Assembly: GCA_963717195.1 (NCBI GenBank)
Contig: CAVQVR010000021.1
Span: 496,001-560,000 of the forward strand
Source of the DNA: JACDAE01 sp963717195
Lineage (GTDB): Bacteria; Chloroflexota; Ktedonobacteria; Ktedonobacterales; Ktedonobacteraceae
Direction of reading: 5' to 3'
Length of the DNA stretch: 64,000 nucleotides
Shown: positions 53,570 through 62,626 of the stretch, one piece after another
Layout: each line of letters begins with the position of its first letter
Numbering within the stretch: the stretch's first letter is position 1
Notes under the pieces: model-generated
Seen by the model: the letters and a program-made list of their open reading frames with translations, nothing else
What the model was told of the DNA's origin: nothing
Database searches by the model: none
Translations under genes and position numbers: made by a program

Positions 53570-54562
53570 GTGTTTAAAAGATTTTTGCGTTGGCCTTTCT
53601 TATTACTATTTGCTGCGCTTTTGCTCGCAGCCCTTATCCCTATCATACGGACAGGATATTATGGAATCGCGCATGCCGTCGGAAATACGCCTCAGGTTAT
53701 GGTGACAGGAAGCGTTACGAAAGGGCAGGCATTTCAACTACAAGTAAAGGGTTTCGCAGCATCGGAGCAGGTGCAGCTCAGTTGGAATGGAAATGGAGGA
53801 CAATTTCTTGGCATGCTGGCCACCGATGCGAATGGGACTGCGACCAATTGCGCAAGTAGTACTAATTGCATAGTATCACCGCCAGCACCCGCTGGCACGT
53901 ATACGCTCACAGCAATTGGAGGTACAAGTAGATCACAGGCCAGTATATCAGTCAATGTCAACACAAGTACTATGGTCACGCCACAAAATGCCGGACCGGG
54001 CAGTACCGTTCAAGTGATTGGAAGCGGTTTTCCAGCCAGCGAAAACCTTACGATCTACTTCCAGACTCCTGCCAATGGAACGATCTCAACGCAAGCTGAT
54101 AGCAGCGGCTCTTTTACACAATCACTCACATTGCCAAAGACCTATAGCCCACAAACGGGCTACAATGTTTATGTACTGAATGCACAGAATACAGTACTTG
54201 CAAAAGTGCCCTTTTCTTTTGAGACGTTATCGATCACATTCTCTGTCACAAAGGCAACGGCTGGAACATCGATAAGAATCAGTGGAAAGGGGTTTCTGGC
54301 GAACGAGCGCATCGTGGTTTCATGGGACATCCAGGGTTTGCGGCATACGCTCAGCAGTAAGGTAAAGGCGGATGCAGTGGGGAACTTTACACGGATAGTT
54401 ACAGTGCCAAATATTTCCAATACGCTCAAGGCCACGCTTGAAGCAGCAGGAAGTAGTAGCAAGTTGCAGGCCACAACTAGCATTACAGTAGTGGGAGATT
54501 ATGATCCCAAGAAGTCTGGAACGCGGACTTCCGCTCCACCCTCAGGATTCAGGGACCATTAA
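53570..54562 (+). CDS. Secreted protein with three Ig-like repeats
   Basis: Exported protein of 330 residues. A signal/anchor (residues 7-25) is followed by three Ig/IPT-like domains of about 90 residues, each with a G-F-x-A-x-E core: VKGFAASEQVQLSW, GSGFPASENLTIYF and GKGFLANERIVVSW. The C-terminus is a short polar tail. GTG at 53570 follows GGGAGTAACA. It may be an adhesion or cell-surface protein. It is divergent from the ECF sigma operon. Confidence 0.78.
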   Translation: MFKRFLRWPFLLLFAALLLAALIPIIRTGYYGIAHAVGNTPQVMVTGSVTKGQAFQLQVKGFAASEQVQLSWNGNGGQFLGMLATDANGTATNCASSTNCIVSPPAPAGTYTLTAIGGTSRSQASISVNVNTSTMVTPQNAGPGSTVQVIGSGFPASENLTIYFQTPANGTISTQADSSGSFTQSLTLPKTYSPQTGYNVYVLNAQNTVLAKVPFSFETLSITFSVTKATAGTSIRISGKGFLANERIVVSWDIQGLRHTLSSKVKADAVGNFTRIVTVPNISNTLKATLEAAGSSSKLQATTSITVVGDYDPKKSGTRTSAPPSGFRDH

Positions 54563-55125
54563 AAGGTTCATTCGGAACATGGGTAGGACATATGCAAGGT
54601 GACATCCCCTACCCACGTTTCAACAAAAAACGCAGACCCTGGCCTGCATATATTTTGCCCGTTCTCTCCTCAGCACAGCATACTCCAGGCATACAAGCGA
54701 TAATGGCAAAAGGGTCTTCCCAGGGCGCGAGATGCCCAACCATAAAGATCGGTAACAGTTTGCACGCCCCCATCCTGTGCAGTATAATAAAAACACAACG
54801 CCGATAGAAGCTGGTACACAGAGTGGGGTGTTCGTTGTACAGAGCGTTGTGCAAAAGCTAGACGCATAGAGATTCCGTACTGTTAGAGATCTTGCGTTCG
54901 ACAAGTGGGCTGGACGCAAATTGAGACAGGCTCATCGAGTTCTTTTGTTAGTCCAGTATAGTGACGCCCCGTATGGATGTCTGATGGGCGAGAACAAGAG
55001 CAACGAGGCCAAAGAAACAAAGCAGGATCAGCGCCAGGGACTGTTATTTTGTTGGAGGCCAGGCGCCCCTACACCTATTCTCCTTGCCTCCAGCCCCCGT
55101 CTCCCGCCCAAGAAGCGAGGAAAAG
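54563..55125. other. Intergenic region upstream of sdhC
   Basis: About 560 bases. A degenerate GTAGGGG-type inverted repeat (GGGTAGG/CCTACCC, 54581-54614) lies near the start. Fragments of the same family occur around 54960 and 55066. Open frames of about 70-100 codons on both strands overlap each other and look random. The sdh promoter was not identified. Confidence 0.4.
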
Positions 55126-55530
55126 ATGTATAAAGGCCAATCTGGCATGTGGTCCTGGTTGTTACACCGCATCACAGGGCTGGGTATTCTTCTCTTTTTA
55201 TTTATCCACATCGTGGACATTTCGTTGCTTGGTTTTGGTCCACAGGTCTACAACGATGGTATACTGCTCTTTGACAGTGTAATTGTGCGTCTCCTCTCCC
55301 TGGCGCTGATCGGGGCCGTCCTGCTACATGCAACCAATGGTGTACGCATCATGCTTATCGATTTCTGGAGCAAGGGTGTACGCTATCAGCAAGTCATGTT
55401 TATCGTCGCGCTGGCGATCACGGTCATTGTTTTCATTCCCACGGCCTATATTGTGCTTTTGCCAAAATTGCCAGGGGTAGCCGCGTGGTTCTTCGAGATA
55501 CCGACCACCACGGCCCACATCGGACATTAA
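55126..55530 (+). CDS. sdhC: Succinate dehydrogenase cytochrome b subunit
   Basis: Membrane anchor of 134 residues with three spans. The family motif GMWSWLLHRITGLGILLF starts the first span, and HATNGVRIMLIDF in the second carries a heme-ligand-type His. GAGGAAAAG precedes the ATG at 55126, so the longer frame from 55084 is rejected. First gene of sdhCDAB; it passes electrons from SdhB to menaquinone or ubiquinone. Confidence 0.92.
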   Translation: MYKGQSGMWSWLLHRITGLGILLFLFIHIVDISLLGFGPQVYNDGILLFDSVIVRLLSLALIGAVLLHATNGVRIMLIDFWSKGVRYQQVMFIVALAITVIVFIPTAYIVLLPKLPGVAAWFFEIPTTTAHIGH

Positions 55531-55606
55531 GAAATGTTTTAGTGGCAGTTTAATGCGCTGGAATGAAAGTGTCGTAAAATATGCCCTTACGGAGGAGAAA
55601 TAGTTT

Positions 55607-56023
55607 ATGTTGCGTGTATCTACTGGTATTGGTCCTCGTCCATCAGCAGGCGGTTTCGAGACCTTTTCCTGGTACTACTTTCGTGTCTCTGGTATTTTGC
55701 TGATATTTCTCGTCATTATCCACCTGATCATCATGCATGTTTCCGATAATGTCGCTTGCACAACGTATATGTTCGTAGCAGAACGTTATTCCAACCCATT
55801 CTGGCGGCTCTTCGACTGGCTCCTGCTGACCTTCTCCCTGACGCATGGTTTGAATGGACTACGCCTTGTCATAGATGACTACATCAGTTCGCCCCGTACA
55901 CGTCTTATACTGCTGTCCCTGGCCGCTGTACTGCTGGTAGTCTTCTTTATGTTGGGCACAATTACACTGATTACCTTCCACACGGTAACAGGTAGTCAAG
56001 GTGTCCCGTGTGTGCACTCTTAG
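55607..56023 (+). CDS. sdhD: Succinate dehydrogenase membrane anchor subunit
   Basis: Second membrane anchor, 138 residues and three spans. Conserved positions include WYYFRVSGILLIFLVIIHL and LTHGLNGLRLVIDDY, whose His is a likely heme ligand. GGAGGAGAAATAGTTT precedes the ATG. It follows sdhC by 76 bases and precedes sdhA by 64 bases. Confidence 0.9.
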   Translation: MLRVSTGIGPRPSAGGFETFSWYYFRVSGILLIFLVIIHLIIMHVSDNVACTTYMFVAERYSNPFWRLFDWLLLTFSLTHGLNGLRLVIDDYISSPRTRLILLSLAAVLLVVFFMLGTITLITFHTVTGSQGVPCVHS

Positions 56024-56068
56024 AGAGTGTCTTAGAGACGCACAATTCTGACAATTCCAGACACTCTC
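56023..56068 (+). promoter_or_regulatory. Stem in the sdhD-sdhA gap
   Basis: GAGAGTGTCT (56023-56032) and AGACACTCTC (56059-56068) form a perfect ten-base stem with a 26-base loop. It starts at the last base of the sdhD stop codon and ends 19 bases before the sdhA start, so it could tune relative expression. Confidence 0.4.
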
Positions 56069-56087
56069 TTAGGAACGAGGATATAGT

Positions 56088-57824
56088 ATGTACTACAAGT
56101 TTGATGTTGTGATCGTAGGGGCTGGCGGGGCTGGCCTGATGGCGGCTATGCAACTTCCAAACGCCAGCGTTGCGGTCCTTACAAAAGTCTACCCGACACG
56201 CTCTCATACGGGTGCCGCTCAGGGCGGAGTTGCGGCTGCTCTGGGGAACCAGGAAGAAGACCACTGGAAATGGCACATGTACGATACAGTGAAGGGCGGC
56301 GATTACCTGGTGGACCAGCCTGCCGCTGAGGTGCTGACACGCGAAGCAATCGATGCGGTATATGAGCTGGAGCATCGCGGCCTGCCATTTAATCGCACCG
56401 AGGATGGACGCATCGACCAGCGTCGCTTCGGCGGTCACACACGCAACTATGGCGAGGGGCCAGTACGCCGCTCCTGCTATGCTGCTGACCGTACCGGGCA
56501 CATGATTTTGCAGACCATGTATCAGAACGCCATAAAAAATCAGGTCCGTTTCTTCAACGAGTACCTGATGCTTGATCTACTGATGAACGATGGACAGGCA
56601 TGCGGCGTAGTGGCGCTCGAAATTCGTACAGGCGAGATTCACACCTTCCATGCTAAAGCGGTCCTCTTCGCGACAGGTGGCTATGGACGAGCGTGGCGTG
56701 TGACCAGCAACGCGTTTGCCTGCATGGGCGATGGCATGTCGATTGCATATCGCAGAGGCATTCCATTGGAAGATATGGAAATGTACCAGTTCCATCCCAC
56801 AGGCATCTACAAAGTTGGCGTACTGCTGAGCGAAGCGGCACGTGGCGAAGGGGGCAAACTTCTCAACGGCAAGGGCGAATACTTTATGGAACGCTACATG
56901 CCGACGCTAAAAGATCTGGCACCGCGCGATATCGTCTCCCGCTGCATTATCCAGGAAATCAAAGATGGAAACGGCGTCGACGGCAAGGATTACGTCTATC
57001 TAGATGTGCGCCATCTAGGAGCAGCGAAGATCGCTGAAAAGTTGCCTGATATCACCGATTTCGCACGTAACTATCTGGGAGTCGAGCCGATCACTGAGCC
57101 AGTACCTATTCAGCCAACGGCACACTATGCCATGGGCGGTATTCCGACGGATATCGATGCGCGAGTTGTGATTGATGAGAAATGGACGCCGCTACCCGGC
57201 TTCTATGCAGCTGGCGAGGTGGCCTGCGTCTCAGTCCACGGTGCAAATCGCCTGGGCACGAATTCGCTGGTGGACCTGATCGTATTCGGACGACGTGCAG
57301 GCAAACACATGGCACAATTCATCGCAGCGAACGATCATGCTCCATTGCCACCAGAGCCTGAGGCGCATTCACGTGAGATAGTTGATCGCCTCTACAGCTC
57401 AAAGGGTGGCGAATCAGCAGCCAACATCCGGAGCACACTGCAGAACGAGATGGACGATAAGGTCTTTGTTGAGCGTACGGAAAGCGGGCTGCATAAAGCA
57501 CTAGACACGGTGGCGGGCCTGCAGGATGCTTACAAGAACGTGCAGTTGCAGGACAAAGGCAAACGCTTTAACACTGAACTGGTTGAAGCAATTGAGCTTA
57601 GCTTCTTGCTTGATTGTGCGGAGGCAACAACACATGGGGCGCTGGCACGTACCGAGAGTCGAGGAGCTCACTTCCGGCTGGACTATCCTAAACGCGACGA
57701 CGTGAACTGGCTCAAGCACACGCTGGCATTTAAAGGCGAAAAGACTCATGATGTACGCCTGGACTACAAGGACGTGATTCTCATCGACGATCCGATATTC
57801 AAACCCAAAGAACGGAAATATTAG
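56088..57824 (+). CDS. sdhA: Succinate dehydrogenase flavoprotein subunit
   Basis: Catalytic subunit of 578 residues that oxidises succinate to fumarate. FAD-binding VVIVGAGGAGLMAAMQL begins at residue 7, and His40 in TRSHTGAAQGG is the usual covalent FAD attachment site. Active-site segments include MEMYQFHPTG, ALGN-type binding and HGANRLGTNSLVDLIVFG. GGAACGAGGATATAGT precedes the ATG. The gene order C-D-A-B is complete. Confidence 0.95.
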   Translation: MYYKFDVVIVGAGGAGLMAAMQLPNASVAVLTKVYPTRSHTGAAQGGVAAALGNQEEDHWKWHMYDTVKGGDYLVDQPAAEVLTREAIDAVYELEHRGLPFNRTEDGRIDQRRFGGHTRNYGEGPVRRSCYAADRTGHMILQTMYQNAIKNQVRFFNEYLMLDLLMNDGQACGVVALEIRTGEIHTFHAKAVLFATGGYGRAWRVTSNAFACMGDGMSIAYRRGIPLEDMEMYQFHPTGIYKVGVLLSEAARGEGGKLLNGKGEYFMERYMPTLKDLAPRDIVSRCIIQEIKDGNGVDGKDYVYLDVRHLGAAKIAEKLPDITDFARNYLGVEPITEPVPIQPTAHYAMGGIPTDIDARVVIDEKWTPLPGFYAAGEVACVSVHGANRLGTNSLVDLIVFGRRAGKHMAQFIAANDHAPLPPEPEAHSREIVDRLYSSKGGESAANIRSTLQNEMDDKVFVERTESGLHKALDTVAGLQDAYKNVQLQDKGKRFNTELVEAIELSFLLDCAEATTHGALARTESRGAHFRLDYPKRDDVNWLKHTLAFKGEKTHDVRLDYKDVILIDDPIFKPKERKY

Positions 57825-57840
57825 AACAGGGCCAACAAAC

Positions 57841-57861
57841 GGGTCGGGGCCAGCCCGACCC
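57841..57861 (+). promoter_or_regulatory. Hairpin ahead of sdhB
   Basis: GGGTCGGG (57841-57848) pairs with CCCGACCC (57854-57861) around GCCAG. It is followed by CCTACGGAGGAG, the sdhB ribosome site. The CGACCCCTAC edge recalls the GTAGGGGC repeat family, so it may be a small member inserted in the operon. Confidence 0.45.
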
Positions 57862-57877
57862 CTACGGAGGAGATAAA

Positions 57878-58582
57878 ATGAACGTACTGGTGCGTATCAG
57901 ACGCTACGATTCAGAGCGGGATAGGAAGCCATACTGGGATGAATTCCACGTTGAGGTCGATCCCATTGATCGCCTGTTGGACACATTGAACACGATCAAA
58001 TGGACAATGGACGGCACATTGACCTATCGCCGCTCATGTGCACATGGAGTATGTGGCTCCGATGCCATGCGCATCAATGGACGCAATCGCCTGGCATGTA
58101 AAGTGCTGATGCGGGATGTAGGCAACAAAGTCACAATCGAGCCGATGCTGGGCTATGCGGTGATCAAAGATCTCGTAGTCGATATGGACGCGTTCTTCGA
58201 GAAGTACAAGTCGATCAAACCCTACCTGATCAATTACGACAACGAGCCGGGAACGGAGCGGTTGCAGAGCCCGGAGGACCGGGCACGCTATGACGAAGGA
58301 ACCAAGTGCATTTTGTGTGGTGCATGTACCGGCTCCTGTCCGTCGATCTGGGGCAATCCTGATTGGGTTGGCCCGGCTTCCATCGTAAATGCTCATCGCT
58401 TCATCTTCGATAGTCGCGACCAGGGTGGGGCTGAGCGCCTGGGGATACTGGCCCAACGGGACGGAGTATGGCGATGTCGCACGATCTTTAACTGCAGCGA
58501 CGCCTGTCCACGCGGCATCCCGGTAACGGATCTGATCGAACAGGTGAAACGCACGATTGTATATAGCGATAAAAATTCCTAG
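57878..58582 (+). CDS. sdhB: Succinate dehydrogenase iron-sulfur subunit
   Basis: Electron-transfer subunit of 234 residues. The [2Fe-2S] site uses Cys54, Cys59, Asp62 and Cys74 in SCAHGVCGSD and RLAC, with Asp in the third position as in the Escherichia coli enzyme. The [4Fe-4S] site is CILCGACTGSCPS and the [3Fe-4S] site lies in CRTIFNCSDACPRGIP. GGAGGAG precedes the ATG. It closes the sdhCDAB operon and is followed by a large palindrome. Confidence 0.95.
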   Translation: MNVLVRIRRYDSERDRKPYWDEFHVEVDPIDRLLDTLNTIKWTMDGTLTYRRSCAHGVCGSDAMRINGRNRLACKVLMRDVGNKVTIEPMLGYAVIKDLVVDMDAFFEKYKSIKPYLINYDNEPGTERLQSPEDRARYDEGTKCILCGACTGSCPSIWGNPDWVGPASIVNAHRFIFDSRDQGGAERLGILAQRDGVWRCRTIFNCSDACPRGIPVTDLIEQVKRTIVYSDKNS

Positions 58583-58601
58583 CAGATTAGGTCGCAAACG
58601 T

Positions 58602-58687
58602 GGGTAGGGGCGTGAGCTTGCCTCAGCCCTGCCATGCGGCTGATCCGCGTTCCCTGAGCAGGGCGCAGGCAAGCTCACGCCCTACGT
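58602..58687. repeat. GTAGGGGC palindrome after sdhB
   Basis: GTAGGGGCGTGAGCTTGCC (from 58604) pairs with GGCAAGCTCACGCC then CTAC ending at 58685, with one base missing in the right arm. It is the same arm sequence as in the MITE-like cores at 9196 and 16204. Confidence 0.8.
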
Positions 58688-58737
58688 TTTCACATTTAAA
58701 ACGGCAAAGGATACTTATAGTCTTTTAGGAACACAAA

Positions 58738-59602
58738 ATGCTTACAACTGAAACCTGGCAGCACCATGATATCATCACGAATGGCATTCGTATGCACTAT
58801 GTCACGCAGGGAACAGGGCCGCTGGTTGTGCTACTGCATGGCTTCCCAGAATTTTGGTATTCCTGGCGGCACCAGATTCTCTTCCTGGCCGAGCAAGGCT
58901 ACAGAGTCGTCGCGCCTGACCTGCGTGGATACAACGACACAGACAAGCCACGCACGGGATATAACGTCTCAATTTTGTTGCGCGATATTGTGGGTCTGAT
59001 CAAGGGATTAGGAGAAGAGAAAGCTATTATTGTGGGCCATGACTGGGGTGGCGTACTGGCATGGGCTTTTGCCCTCAAGGTACCCGCAGATGACTGAGCG
59101 CCTTATTGTCTTGAATGCCCCCCATCCAGCAGCGTTCGCACGTGAGTTGCGTACAACGCAGCAGCTACGCAAAAGCTGGTACGCCTTTGCTTTTCAAATT
59201 CCCTGGTTGCCTGAATTTCTACTGGGACGAAAACATGCTGAACTTATTGGCAAGATGCTCTATAGCTCGGCAGTACGCAAAACGGCATTTCCACCCGAAG
59301 TACTGGCACAGTATCAGGACGCCATGAGCAAACCAGGAGCGCTAAGAGCCAGCATCAATTACTACCGCGCCGCCTTTCGTCTTCCATTTATTACAGGAAG
59401 CAGGACGGGAACAACGATTAACACCCCAACACTTCTCATCTGGGGTGACCGGGATGTTGCACTGGGCATTAACCTGACCCGAGGGCTTGAGCCATGGGTT
59501 CCCAATCTACAGATCAAACACTTGCCGGATAGCGGCCACTGGGTCCAGCAGGAGAAACCGGACGAGGTTAACACGTTCCTGCTAGAGTTTTTAAGCCAGT
59601 AA
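58738..59602 (+). pseudogene. Epoxide-hydrolase-like alpha/beta hydrolase, broken by one base
   Basis: Reads as a 287-residue alpha/beta hydrolase in two frames: 58738-59097 and 59030-59602. The first half has the oxyanion segment HGFPEFWYSWRHQ, the dynamic DLRGYNDTDKP and the nucleophile elbow GHDWGG. It then ends early in TGA. The second frame continues correctly as YPQMTERLIVLNAPHP and ends with the catalytic acid and His region (DSGHWVQQEKP). Deleting one G of the pair at 59079-59080 joins them. It resembles epoxide hydrolases and haloacetate dehalogenases. Either the gene is newly inactivated or the base is an assembly error. Confidence 0.8.
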
Positions 59603-59651
59603 GAGTTTTAACAGAAGACAGCCAGAATCAATCTCTGCATGCTCAGGACTT

Positions 59652-59954
59652 TTAGCTGTGGGGTACCTGATCTTTTACGATAGCTTCTTGTTCCTCAGAC
59701 AGAGGATAACTCACCTGCTCTATCCAGAGCGTGCCGCAAACACTACACATTCCGTGGCTTGCTTCATATAATTTTGGCAGCGGCTGAGTAGAAACACGCT
59801 CACCCGCAAGATCTATCAGGCGCAAACACCATGCACACTGTCTTAACATAATTAATACATCCCCGTTCCGCCATCCTGCGATGAGCGAACGAAAAGCCTC
59901 AGCATCTTTGGCCTGTAGGCATGCTACCTCTACCACATGTACATTCGTTAACAA
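59652..59954 (-). CDS. Small CxxC/SHGxC zinc-type protein
   Basis: Protein of 100 residues with a pair of cysteine motifs about 30 residues apart: CAWCLRLIDLAGE and SHGMCSVCGTLW. This CxxC-SHGxCxxC arrangement is known as a small domain at the ends of bacterial sensor and PAS proteins; here it is nearly alone. Start is TTG at 59954, preceded by AGGAAGG at good distance. It probably binds zinc. Function is unknown. Confidence 0.6.
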   Translation of the reverse strand: MLTNVHVVEVACLQAKDAEAFRSLIAGWRNGDVLIMLRQCAWCLRLIDLAGERVSTQPLPKLYEASHGMCSVCGTLWIEQVSYPLSEEQEAIVKDQVPHS

Positions 59955-60405
59955 TCTGGCCTTCCTGCATCCTTATTTATACCAATGCTTGCACATCTGT
60001 TGAAGTTTTTCTCCCTCTACTTACTTTAATTAATAAGCAGACCTAAAGCAGACAAGTTCTATATGTTTTTCTATCGTATTCATAAAATGAGCTATCTGGC
60101 GGCATATTTGTTCATTACACAAGGAAACACGACTACGATATTGTGATGCGCATTATTCAATCCTCTATTGAGAATAACGCAAAGCAGGTTCTAAAAGTTG
60201 CAGAGATACATAAATTAGTACATATGGATATCGCGAAGGATTTAAGGCTGGTAATCTGAAGCGTTGTGAAAGGCAAACCTGGCTCACTCTTCACCTCATG
60301 AATACCCTTTACAACTCCATCCAGAATAACACAGCTAAATTGGGTCGGCACATCATGATGTGCCGACCCAATTTAGCTGTGTTATTCTGGATGGAGTTCC
60401 AGTTA
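59955..60405. other. Intergenic region with the 86-bp palindrome
   Basis: About 450 bases between two minus-strand genes. It includes the perfect palindrome at 60313-60398. The stretch 59960-60140 is AT-rich and contains no clear gene. Small open frames on both strands overlap the palindrome and are not called. Confidence 0.45.
60313..60398. repeat. Perfect 86-bp palindrome with no spacer
   Basis: Every base from AACTCCATCCAGAATAACAC (60313-60332) to the centre between 60355 and 60356 is matched by its complement up to 60398: 43-bp arms, no mismatch, no loop. The centre is GTGCCGACCC-type sequence flanking CATCATGATG. It lies seven bases beyond the stop of the molybdoenzyme gene. Confidence 0.9.
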
Positions 60406-62049
60406 TTAAGCTGAGACGGAGATCGTGTGATAGCCAGAGGAACCATCGGGAAGCGGCGGCTCCTGGTTCGGATCCTGTACATTTCCTTCCAGGTCGACAG
60501 CTCGCACAATGATAGTATGAGCGCCCTTCGCTGGTGTCCAGGGGAGTTCCCATAGCACCCAGGTCAGATTCGACAGTGGCTTTTTCAGGAGAGCGTGCAG
60601 CCAGGTATTTCCGCCATCCAGGCTTACGTCGACCTCACTGATGCCTTTATTGCCAGAGAAGGCGACGCCTGCGATATACATAGGTTTGTTGGCTCTAAGG
60701 ACAGTACCATCAAGAGGTGTATCGATGCGGGATGTCAGGCGTATGGGTGCTGGATCGCTCCAGCCGCGCACCTGCCAGTAGCCCTGGTAGTCCGTATCCA
60801 CGACCTCGATATCAGTTATCCATTTGACGTGTTTCATTCCATAGATGCCCGGCACAAGGAGACGTGCGGGGAAACCATGACCATCCGGCAACGTTACATC
60901 GTTCATACGCACGGCAACCAGCGTTGTTGGCTCCAGGGCTTTTACGAGATGGATACTATCGCTATAATCATCCGAGGCGGAAAGCACCACTTTAGTTGCA
61001 CCGGGTTTCAGACCTGCCTTATTCAACAGATCCACCAGGGGCACGCCTTCCCACTTCGCATTACTCATATACTGGCCGCCGACTTCGTTGCTGATGCACA
61101 TCATCGACTCATATTGCAGCTTTCTGGGTAGCGCCATCAATTCGTTGTAATTCAGGGTATAGGGCTGGTTAACCATGCCATGGATATGCAGGCTCCACGT
61201 ACTACCATTAACAACTGGATCGGAAAAGAGATTTTTGGAGACGATGTAATACTGATCATTTGATGTGATCTCAGGCGAGAGATTTGGGACGGGCTGTATT
61301 GTTCCATAGTTGGGTACAGGTGGGGTTATCTTGCTTTTAAACTGCCCTACCAATTTGGCCGCAGAAGACGAAGCTGCCCCGGCGCCAGAGATAAAACGCC
61401 AGGCAACAACACCCACAACTCCCAATCCCAACACGATAGCGCCCCGTTGCAAGACAGCACGGCGCGAAAGGCTGGCTTCGCGTACATTTTCTGGGCTGGC
61501 AGCTTCCTGCTTCTGCACCTCGCGAAGGATCAGTTGATTATAGATGCCAACCAATAGAAGTCCAAACACGATAGCAACGGCGGCGAGGCTGAGCATGGAG
61601 CTGAGGAGCCCGGTAGCCAGGGCCATGCCGAAGATTCCTCCACCAGTCAAGGGAAGGAAAACAAGCCCGACAAGCAACCAGAGAAGTACTGCGAAGAGCA
61701 GACCATCTGTCCAGCGTAACTGACTGGAGGTACGGCTTGCGCTCAATTTCGCAGATCCGAACAGCAGGCTACACAGCCCTCCGCACACGGCAAACACGAG
61801 GCATTGCCCTACAAGGATGATGTAAAAGAGATAGAATTTCGCATCACCACCGATAAGTTGGTGGAGAAAGGCGAAAAGCGCTGGTGGCATCACCAACGTC
61901 AGTGCCGAACCGAATACCTCGGGGAGCGAAATGCCGCCCAGTGTGACGCTCAATACGAGCATCAACACGCTGGCTACTATTCCGGCTGCCGCACCAGAGA
62001 TAAAGCCAATTGTAAAGCGCTGTTTGCGCGGTAATTGTGATGACCCCAT
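60406..62049 (-). CDS. Membrane-anchored sulfite-oxidase-like molybdoenzyme
   Basis: Oxidoreductase of 547 residues. About five N-terminal membrane spans (residues 12-180) are followed by a cytoplasmic or linker stretch, a second anchor with ASLSRRAVLQRGAIVLGLG, and an exported molybdopterin domain of the sulfite oxidase/YedY type. The Mo-binding Cys is in MMCISNEVGG; GHGFPARLLVPGIYGMKHVKW is the dimer and cofactor region. A C-terminal Mo-co dimerisation Ig-like domain follows (about 440-547). It lacks the heme domain of animal sulfite oxidase. The substrate may be sulfite or another small oxo-compound. GAGGCAAAACA precedes the ATG. Confidence 0.88.
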   Translation of the reverse strand: MGSSQLPRKQRFTIGFISGAAAGIVASVLMLVLSVTLGGISLPEVFGSALTLVMPPALFAFLHQLIGGDAKFYLFYIILVGQCLVFAVCGGLCSLLFGSAKLSASRTSSQLRWTDGLLFAVLLWLLVGLVFLPLTGGGIFGMALATGLLSSMLSLAAVAIVFGLLLVGIYNQLILREVQKQEAASPENVREASLSRRAVLQRGAIVLGLGVVGVVAWRFISGAGAASSSAAKLVGQFKSKITPPVPNYGTIQPVPNLSPEITSNDQYYIVSKNLFSDPVVNGSTWSLHIHGMVNQPYTLNYNELMALPRKLQYESMMCISNEVGGQYMSNAKWEGVPLVDLLNKAGLKPGATKVVLSASDDYSDSIHLVKALEPTTLVAVRMNDVTLPDGHGFPARLLVPGIYGMKHVKWITDIEVVDTDYQGYWQVRGWSDPAPIRLTSRIDTPLDGTVLRANKPMYIAGVAFSGNKGISEVDVSLDGGNTWLHALLKKPLSNLTWVLWELPWTPAKGAHTIIVRAVDLEGNVQDPNQEPPLPDGSSGYHTISVSA

Positions 62050-62060
62050 TGTTTTGCCTC

Positions 62061-62097
62061 TAGATTAGTGCCACCACTAATAGATTAGTGCCACTAA
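62061..62097 (-). promoter_or_regulatory. Direct and inverted repeats before the molybdoenzyme gene
   Basis: AGATTAGTGCCAC occurs at 62061 and 62081, a 20-base period. Each forms an inverted repeat: ATTAGTG/CACTAAT around 62063-62080 and TTAGTG-C-CACTAA around 62084-62096. The sites lie directly upstream of the ribosome site, where they would overlap the transcript start. Operator sites for a dimeric repressor are likely. Confidence 0.5.
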
Positions 62098-62226
62098 ATA
62101 TAATATACCATTCTTAGTTACACACGCACAAAACGATATGGATTTACTGAAAAGAGACATGAGGCTTATGTTTCCTGTAGCGGAACTTCTGAAAAAGATG
62201 TAGAGGCAAGATAGAATAATCTTTTG

Positions 62227-62475
62227 CTATCGGCGTCTTCTCTGGTACGCCTGTCTTTTGAATAATAGAACAAGCACTCCAACAGTAGCAGCAGCGATAA
62301 GAATAGCAAAGATGGGATTGCCCTGGACGCCTACTAAGATAGCTATACCAAACCCCAATCCAGCGAGGAAAAGAGCGTAGTAGAGAGTCCAGAGGATGTT
62401 ATGAAATCGGTAGATCTTTCTCAGCTTCTCGTCAGATGCGCTATTGCCCAGGCGATTTTCGAAAATTATAGGCAT
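62227..62475 (-). CDS. Small two-span membrane protein
   Basis: Predicted protein of 82 residues, with two hydrophobic spans (about 30-50 and 54-72) and a basic end (KRQAYQRRRR), so both termini are cytoplasmic. No family was recognised. The ATG at 62475 follows GGTGG by eleven bases; GTG at 62490 is the alternative. It lies between the ABC exporter and molybdoenzyme genes on the same strand. Confidence 0.5.
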   Translation of the reverse strand: MPIIFENRLGNSASDEKLRKIYRFHNILWTLYYALFLAGLGFGIAILVGVQGNPIFAILIAAATVGVLVLLFKRQAYQRRRR

Positions 62476-62626
62476 GATGGGTTCTACCACCTTAACTCAT
62501 GTATTCGTAACGGTAACTATACATGCTACCTGGTCCATAGTCAAGAGGTATGCTTCAGAGAGAAACCGTTGGAATTGGCGTAGACCCACAATCGGTATTT
62601 CACCAAATCTGTGTAAGAGACAGTAA

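Noticed and set aside
54592..54919. Several open frames of 65-99 codons upstream of sdhC
   Set aside because: They overlap on both strands, start in or near repeat debris and show no family features.
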